DNA from: Spirochaetia bacterium
Lineage (GTDB): Bacteria; Spirochaetota; Spirochaetia; Treponematales; Breznakiellaceae
Assembly: GCA_025997795.1 (NCBI GenBank)
Contig: BNVB01000086.1
Coordinates: forward strand, 1 to 8,355
Length of the DNA: 8,355 bases
Reading direction: 5' to 3'
The first letter of the stretch is position 1, and each line of letters begins with the position of its first letter. This document shows, piece by piece, positions 5,860 through 8,355 of this stretch. The notes under the pieces were generated by a model that was not told the origin of the DNA, did no database searches, and was given only the letters and a program-made list of their open reading frames with translations. Both the position numbers and the translations under genes were made by a program.

Positions 5860-6401
5860 AGTATTTGCAGGGTGTCGCTGCTCGTGACGTTTACCACCGG
5901 CATAATCTGTGCATAAGCCAGACAGTTAGAGGAACCCGTATTGCCATTGAGCAAACACGCCTCATTTATTCCGTTGACGTTTAAAGACCCTGCCGCAAAA
6001 GTTGCCCGGTAGGTTAAAGTCGTGTCCCCGGTACTTCCCCAAGCCGCTTTCAATGCGGGGTACCCACTATCAAGGACTTTCATGCTCCCGGTCGGCGTAT
6101 TGCACCGGGTATTGGTTTTCGTGCTATTCCCCGTCCAGCCCGTTCCCACCTGAATATATCCGCTGGAACTGGTAACCTTCGCCTTGTTAGGGCTTGCCAA
6201 CAAAGCATCCGCAATTAAGGCGTCCCCTTCACGGGTAACAATATTATGAAACCGTTGCTCATAGGGCCGCCCCTGAATCCGCAGTAATCGCCTAAGGGGA
6301 GCTATGCTCCCCAACCAACCCGGCGCCCTTCGCTTGATTTTCCCGTCCTTATCAAAGACCCGAACCGTCACCATACCCTTAACCTTGATATGCTCTTTCA
6401 T
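5832..6401 (-). CDS. phage structural (tail-type) protein
   Basis: A 189-residue protein whose ATG overlaps the previous stop by one base (TAATG), with GGAGGT upstream. The first about 50 residues are basic and contain hydrophobic patches (GWLGSIAPLRRLL). The remainder is Gly, Thr, Ser and Asn rich with alternating hydrophobic residues, for example GYIQVGTGWTGNSTKTNT and YRATFAAGSLNVNGINEA, and ends with a beta-rich SSDTLQILWEITILGQ. The HNIVTREGDALIADALL stretch and this beta-rich composition resemble phage tail or baseplate-associated proteins I have seen in siphophage genomes, but I cannot name a family. Its 3' end overlaps the next gene by 28 bases, which favours co-translation of the two. 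Confidence 0.55.
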   Translation of the reverse strand: MKEHIKVKGMVTVRVFDKDGKIKRRAPGWLGSIAPLRRLLRIQGRPYEQRFHNIVTREGDALIADALLASPNKAKVTSSSGYIQVGTGWTGNSTKTNTRCNTPTGSMKVLDSGYPALKAAWGSTGDTTLTYRATFAAGSLNVNGINEACLLNGNTGSSNCLAYAQIMPVVNVTSSDTLQILWEITILGQ

Positions 6402-6736
6402 TACCTACCTCCGTAAATAGCAATAACCCCGCCGCCCACAGCGGCCCCGGCAAAAAAACAAATCACTCCGGCAATCACGGCATTTTTAATGCCGTTTCGT
6501 TTTGCCGTCTCCGCTTCACTCCGCCACCTTGACGCTTCTGCCTGCTGTTGCGCCGCTTCCCGGATCGCCGCAGCTTCCCGCTCAAGAGCGGCCAGGGCAG
6601 CGGCTTTAGCCGCTTCTGCCGCTGCCTTTTCTATTGCTTCTTCTGCCGCAGTTGTCAGATCGTCAATCAGCGTATCTACCTCGTATTCGCTGAACTGCCT
6701 CGTCCCGCTTTCGCTGGAAGTCGGCATTTGCGTCAT
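6401..6736 (-). CDS. Ala/Glu-rich coiled-coil protein with C-terminal membrane anchor
   Basis: A 111-residue protein from the ATG at 6736, which has CGGAGAG eight bases upstream. About 60 residues of Ala, Glu and Lys (AAEEAIEKAAAEAAKAA and on) predict a long coiled coil. They are followed by a Gly/Ala-rich membrane segment (NAVIAGVICFFAGAAVGGGVIA) and a three-residue tail. The frame overlaps the upstream spanin-like gene by 74 bases in the +1 register. An alternative ATG at 6838 (GGAG about ten bases upstream) gives 145 residues and adds a signal-peptide-like N-terminus (MLKRKTKF... then a hydrophobic core ITAIVILMSFLMTF and AHG), making a protein with both ends in the membrane. No lipobox is present. 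Function is unknown; a lysis or tail-associated role is possible. Confidence 0.6.
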   Translation of the reverse strand: MTQMPTSSESGTRQFSEYEVDTLIDDLTTAAEEAIEKAAAEAAKAAALAALEREAAAIREAAQQQAEASRWRSEAETAKRNGIKNAVIAGVICFFAGAAVGGGVIAIYGGR

Positions 6737-6950
6737 CGGCTGCTCTCCGTGCGCCCGGAACGTCATCAAGAAACTCATAAGGATCACGATTGCCGTAATC
6801 TTCCCGCAGTTGTTGAATTTCGTTTTGCGTTTCAACATATTCCATCAACTCCTTATCCCGCCGATTGAAAAAACCAATGGCGAAAATAATACCAAACACA
6901 ATTACAGAAGCTGCAGCCCCCGCAATAATCCCCTTCGTAAAATCCGTCAT
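6663..6950 (-). CDS. N-anchored small protein resembling an Rz-type inner-membrane spanin
   Basis: A 95-residue protein starting at the ATG of the ATGA overlap, with AGGAGG directly upstream. Residues about 8-28 form a strong membrane segment, followed by NRR (positive-inside). The rest (about 30-95) is very hydrophilic and likely helical, ending in a basic QRKRDEAVQRIRGRYAD-type tail. This is the layout of inner-membrane spanins such as Rz. The gene sits in a lysis-like cluster, and another frame begins inside it in the +1 register, as Rz1 does in Rz. Sequence homology to a named spanin is not visible, so the function is a structural analogy. A start 81 bases earlier would overlap the upstream gene further and is unlikely. 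Confidence 0.6.
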   Translation of the reverse strand: MTDFTKGIIAGAAASVIVFGIIFAIGFFNRRDKELMEYVETQNEIQQLREDYGNRDPYEFLDDVPGARRAADDANADFQRKRDEAVQRIRGRYAD

Positions 6951-7207
6951 CTGTCCTCCTTCCAGCGAGACAGGACTTTCAGGCCCACAATGCCAAACAA
7001 CACCGCCACCATCACACTGAACCAAATCCAATCACGGATAAGGCCCTTAACCAGAAGCCATGTTGAGAGATACAAGCAAAAAGGCTTAAAGCCAATCATT
7101 TTAGACGGCAAAGACAAGACCCTTTTCCCCAAAATGATCAACAGTTCCTTAACCGTATGTTCCCAACTCGGCCTGTCAGAAAACTGAATTCCGTCACTAT
7201 CGCTCAT
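6947..7207 (-). CDS. small membrane protein, holin candidate
   Basis: An 86-residue protein. The N-terminal 40 residues are soluble and mixed-charge (MSDSDGIQFSDRPSWEHTVK...). They are followed by two hydrophobic stretches at about 41-57 and 59-79, with only a short polar break (RDW) between them, and a basic end (SRWKEDR). Size, membrane content and position between a peptidase and a spanin-like pair make it the best holin candidate in the window. No holin family signature is recognised, so this is inference from context. AAAGGA lies about six bases before the ATG. The start is preceded by an intergenic hairpin element. Its TGA overlaps the next gene's ATG in an ATGA arrangement. Confidence 0.65.
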   Translation of the reverse strand: MSDSDGIQFSDRPSWEHTVKELLIILGKRVLSLPSKMIGFKPFCLYLSTWLLVKGLIRDWIWFSVMVAVLFGIVGLKVLSRWKEDR

Positions 7208-7219
7208 TCTTTTTCCTTT

Positions 7220-7278
7220 CCGCCATGGAAGGCGGTGTTATAATGCTTTAGGCGGAGTTTTTGCAGAGCAAAAACTCC
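7220..7278 (-). repeat. intergenic double-hairpin element, copy 2
   Basis: On the minus strand, GGAGTTTTTGC and its complement form an 11-bp hairpin with a 3-base loop (7278-7254). A TAAAGCATTATAACA linker follows, then CCGCC-TTCCAT-GGCGG (7235-7220), then AAAGGA and the start codon of the small membrane protein. Confidence 0.7.
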
Positions 7279-7280
7279 AA

Positions 7281-7314
7281 CATGAAAAAATGCCACGGAG
7301 GGCATTTTTTCATG
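7281..7314. terminator. perfect 14-bp hairpin overlapping the stop of the Cys-rich gene; possible terminator
   Basis: CATGAAAAAATGCC and its exact complement flank a 6-base loop. The inner TGCC/GGCA stem is flanked by A6 on one side and T6 on the other, giving the outline of a bidirectional intrinsic terminator, though the GC stem is only four pairs. The TGA stop (7310-7312) is inside the right arm. Confidence 0.5.
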
Positions 7315-7471
7315 CCCTCATATCGTAAAATTCAGTACAGACTTTTTTGGTAAGCCAATACGCTTCCCGGTGCCGCTCCCGCTTTTTGTTTTCGGCGCAG
7401 AAGCACAGCCGGTTGTTTTTCGTGGACTTCGCCGACACTTTGCAATGAAGGCAATCAACACAAAGATTCAT
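7310..7471 (-). CDS. small Cys-rich, probable zinc-binding protein
   Basis: A 53-residue reading frame with a good ribosome binding site (GAGGAAAG, about five bases before the ATG), starting 24 bases after the peptidase stop. It has six cysteines arranged CxxCxxC near the N-terminus, then CxC about 13 residues later and one more Cys near the C-terminus (KKVCTEFYDM). This spacing suggests a small zinc ribbon or knuckle. The middle is basic (KKRERHRE). I do not recognise a named family; small Cys-rich proteins of this kind are common in phage genomes and usually have no known function. The stop codon lies inside the right arm of a perfect 14-bp inverted repeat at 7281-7314. Confidence 0.6.
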   Translation of the reverse strand: MNLCVDCLHCKVSAKSTKNNRLCFCAENKKRERHREAYWLTKKVCTEFYDMRA

Positions 7472-7495
7472 TTTTTCTTTCCTCATTCCTCCCTC

Positions 7496-8050
7496 CTAAC
7501 TTCTCCCTGTCTCAAAGTACCGTGAAAATTCAGCGTCCAATCCGTAGGCGGTTTTGCCGTCCTTTGCCAGCCGTACCAAGGCTTCACGATCAAGCCCTCG
7601 GACAACCACCTCATGCCCCTGTTTTTGAAACCAGTCCGAAACATCGGTAATGCGGCGTACCTTTGCGTAAGGCTCTTGCGAATTAAGAATAACCCCGTCT
7701 TCTAAAATCCCCGCAACGTGCGTAGCCGTTCCCGAAGCGACGTAACCATCCCCATGTTTTTTGTCTTTTTTCGTGATGTAGAACACCGCCCGAATATCGG
7801 AAGCTCGTGGGTTTGTTTTGGTAAAGACCTGTTTCAAAAGGCCGTCTGCGGTAGTCCGTATCAAAAGCCCTGTAGCCGCATACAAGGCTAAACACACCGC
7901 CCCGGAACAATCCGAGCTTTCCGGGCTTTCTTTCCCCCAACCGTAGGGGCTGCCAAATTGAAGCAAGAGAAAATAAATGAATTTGTCCAGTTCAGACATT
8001 TTCTCAAATTGCCGTTTTTCGTTTTCCATAATCTTTTCCCACTTAATCAT
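7496..8050 (-). CDS. NlpC/P60-type cell-wall peptidase (probable endolysin)
   Basis: A 184-residue protein with the NlpC/P60 cysteine-peptidase pattern. The nucleophile motif SSDCSGAV places the catalytic Cys at residue 48, preceded by SPYGWG as in many family members. A His in GTATHVAGIL (residue 111) is the likely general base, and Asn123 or a nearby polar residue (NSQE) is the third site. The family cleaves peptide stems of peptidoglycan. There is no signal peptide, so as a lysin it would need a holin or similar for release; a tail-associated peptidase is the alternative. GGAGGGAAGTA precedes the ATG, which overlaps the XhlA-like stop by one base. About 60 C-terminal residues after the catalytic region are unassigned. 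Confidence 0.85.
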   Translation of the reverse strand: MIKWEKIMENEKRQFEKMSELDKFIYFLLLQFGSPYGWGKESPESSDCSGAVCLALYAATGLLIRTTADGLLKQVFTKTNPRASDIRAVFYITKKDKKHGDGYVASGTATHVAGILEDGVILNSQEPYAKVRRITDVSDWFQKQGHEVVVRGLDREALVRLAKDGKTAYGLDAEFSRYFETGRS

Positions 8051-8277
8051 TACTTCCCTCCATGTTTAATAAAGTTCACAATAACGCTTACGGCTAACGC
8101 CGCACTGGAAATCAACAAACTCATAACAGACATAACCGTTTTAGTTTGTTCCGTTTCTTTTTTCTCAAGGCGGCTTACCCGCCCGATAACGTGTTCCTTG
8201 AATTCTTTCATCTCCCCCTTGAGTTCTTTCATTTCCGCAAGCGTCTCAACAATGAGCCGCCGATCATCATTGTTCAT
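8050..8277 (-). CDS. XhlA-like coiled-coil membrane protein (lysis accessory)
   Basis: A 75-residue protein. Residues about 5-42 are charged and heptad-like, rich in Glu, Lys and Leu, and predict a coiled coil. Residues about 48-70 form one membrane segment, followed by a short basic tail (KHGGK). This matches the size and architecture of haemolysin XhlA-type phage proteins, which act with a holin and a peptidoglycan hydrolase in lysis; that role is inferred from architecture and from the NlpC/P60 gene directly downstream. The ATG at 8277 was chosen because AGGAGG lies four bases upstream. An in-frame ATG at 8310 with its own AGGAAG would add MRPKSQITGGT, and a GTG lies at 8331. The TAA stop overlaps the next gene's ATG by one base, suggesting translational coupling. 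Confidence 0.75.
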   Translation of the reverse strand: MNNDDRRLIVETLAEMKELKGEMKEFKEHVIGRVSRLEKKETEQTKTVMSVMSLLISSAALAVSVIVNFIKHGGK

Positions 8278-8324
8278 AGTGCCTCCTGTAATTTGACTTT
8301 TAGGTCTCATTGCTTCCTGCCTTC

Positions 8325-8355
8325 CCGCCACGGATGGCGGTGTTTCTATGCTTTA
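8325..8355 (-). repeat. intergenic element, copy 1 (cut by the window edge)
   Basis: On the minus strand, TAAAGCATAGAAACA leads into CCGCC-ATCCGT-GGCGG (8340-8325) and then GGAAGG. The linker and hairpin match copy 2 closely. The first hairpin expected from copies 2 and 3 would lie just beyond the right edge. Confidence 0.65.

Noticed and set aside
6489..7187. 232-residue plus-strand frame
   Set aside because: Its Ala/Ser-rich start is the complement of the Ala/Glu coiled-coil gene, and it crosses several minus-strand genes with proper overlaps and ribosome binding sites.
7254..7278. GGAGTTTTTGC hairpin as an intrinsic terminator
   Set aside because: The stem is perfect but no U-run follows on either strand, and the same hairpin recurs upstream of another gene start, which fits a leader or repeat element better.
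1..8355. tRNA genes, attachment sites or CRISPR array
   Set aside because: No T-arm-like GGTTCRA with matching stems was found. The repeats are either two to four copies or vary in spacing and sequence, unlike a CRISPR array. No integrase or att-like duplicate pair was visible.

Overview
This window looks like part of a tailed-phage genome or prophage. All eleven genes I can support lie on the minus strand and read from right to left. They are small, tightly packed, often overlap at stop/start codons, and mostly have clear AGGAGG-type ribosome binding sites. The host is uncertain. The standard genetic code and mid-range GC fit many bacteria. I lean weakly towards a gut-associated Treponema-like spirochaete, from general resemblance of the small phage proteins and intergenic hairpins, but nothing here proves it.

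Layout in the direction of transcription (8355 to 1): (1) A lysis-like block: a coiled-coil plus membrane-anchor protein of the haemolysin XhlA type, an NlpC/P60-type peptidase, a 53-residue Cys-rich protein, a small two-helix membrane protein (holin candidate), an N-anchored protein resembling an inner-membrane spanin, and an Ala/Glu-rich coiled-coil protein with a C-terminal membrane segment whose frame overlaps it. (2) A virion or tail block: a 189-residue structural-type protein, a 601-residue tail or adsorption-type protein, and a 97-residue BppU-like protein coupled to a 113-residue helical protein of unknown role. (3) A 464-residue D5/P4-type superfamily 3 replicative helicase. (4) About 1.86 kb (1-1857) with no convincing gene but dense structure: GC-rich hairpins, a diverged long repeat, an AT-rich block, and two short-repeat arrays phased at 10 bp. 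With the helicase next door, this is a candidate replication origin and/or structured-RNA locus.

The most distinctive pattern is between genes. Three junctions carry a related element containing a CCGCC/GGCGG hairpin just before the ribosome binding site. In the two complete copies it is preceded by a GGAGTTTTGC-type hairpin. Separately, at all three junctions where an intergenic gap is fully visible, a perfect hairpin of different sequence overlaps the stop codon of the upstream gene. Genes without these gaps are coupled by 1-4 base overlaps, or by 28 bases in one case. This suggests the gene clusters are separated by folded RNA segments acting in mRNA processing, stability or translation, or by a mobile palindromic element.
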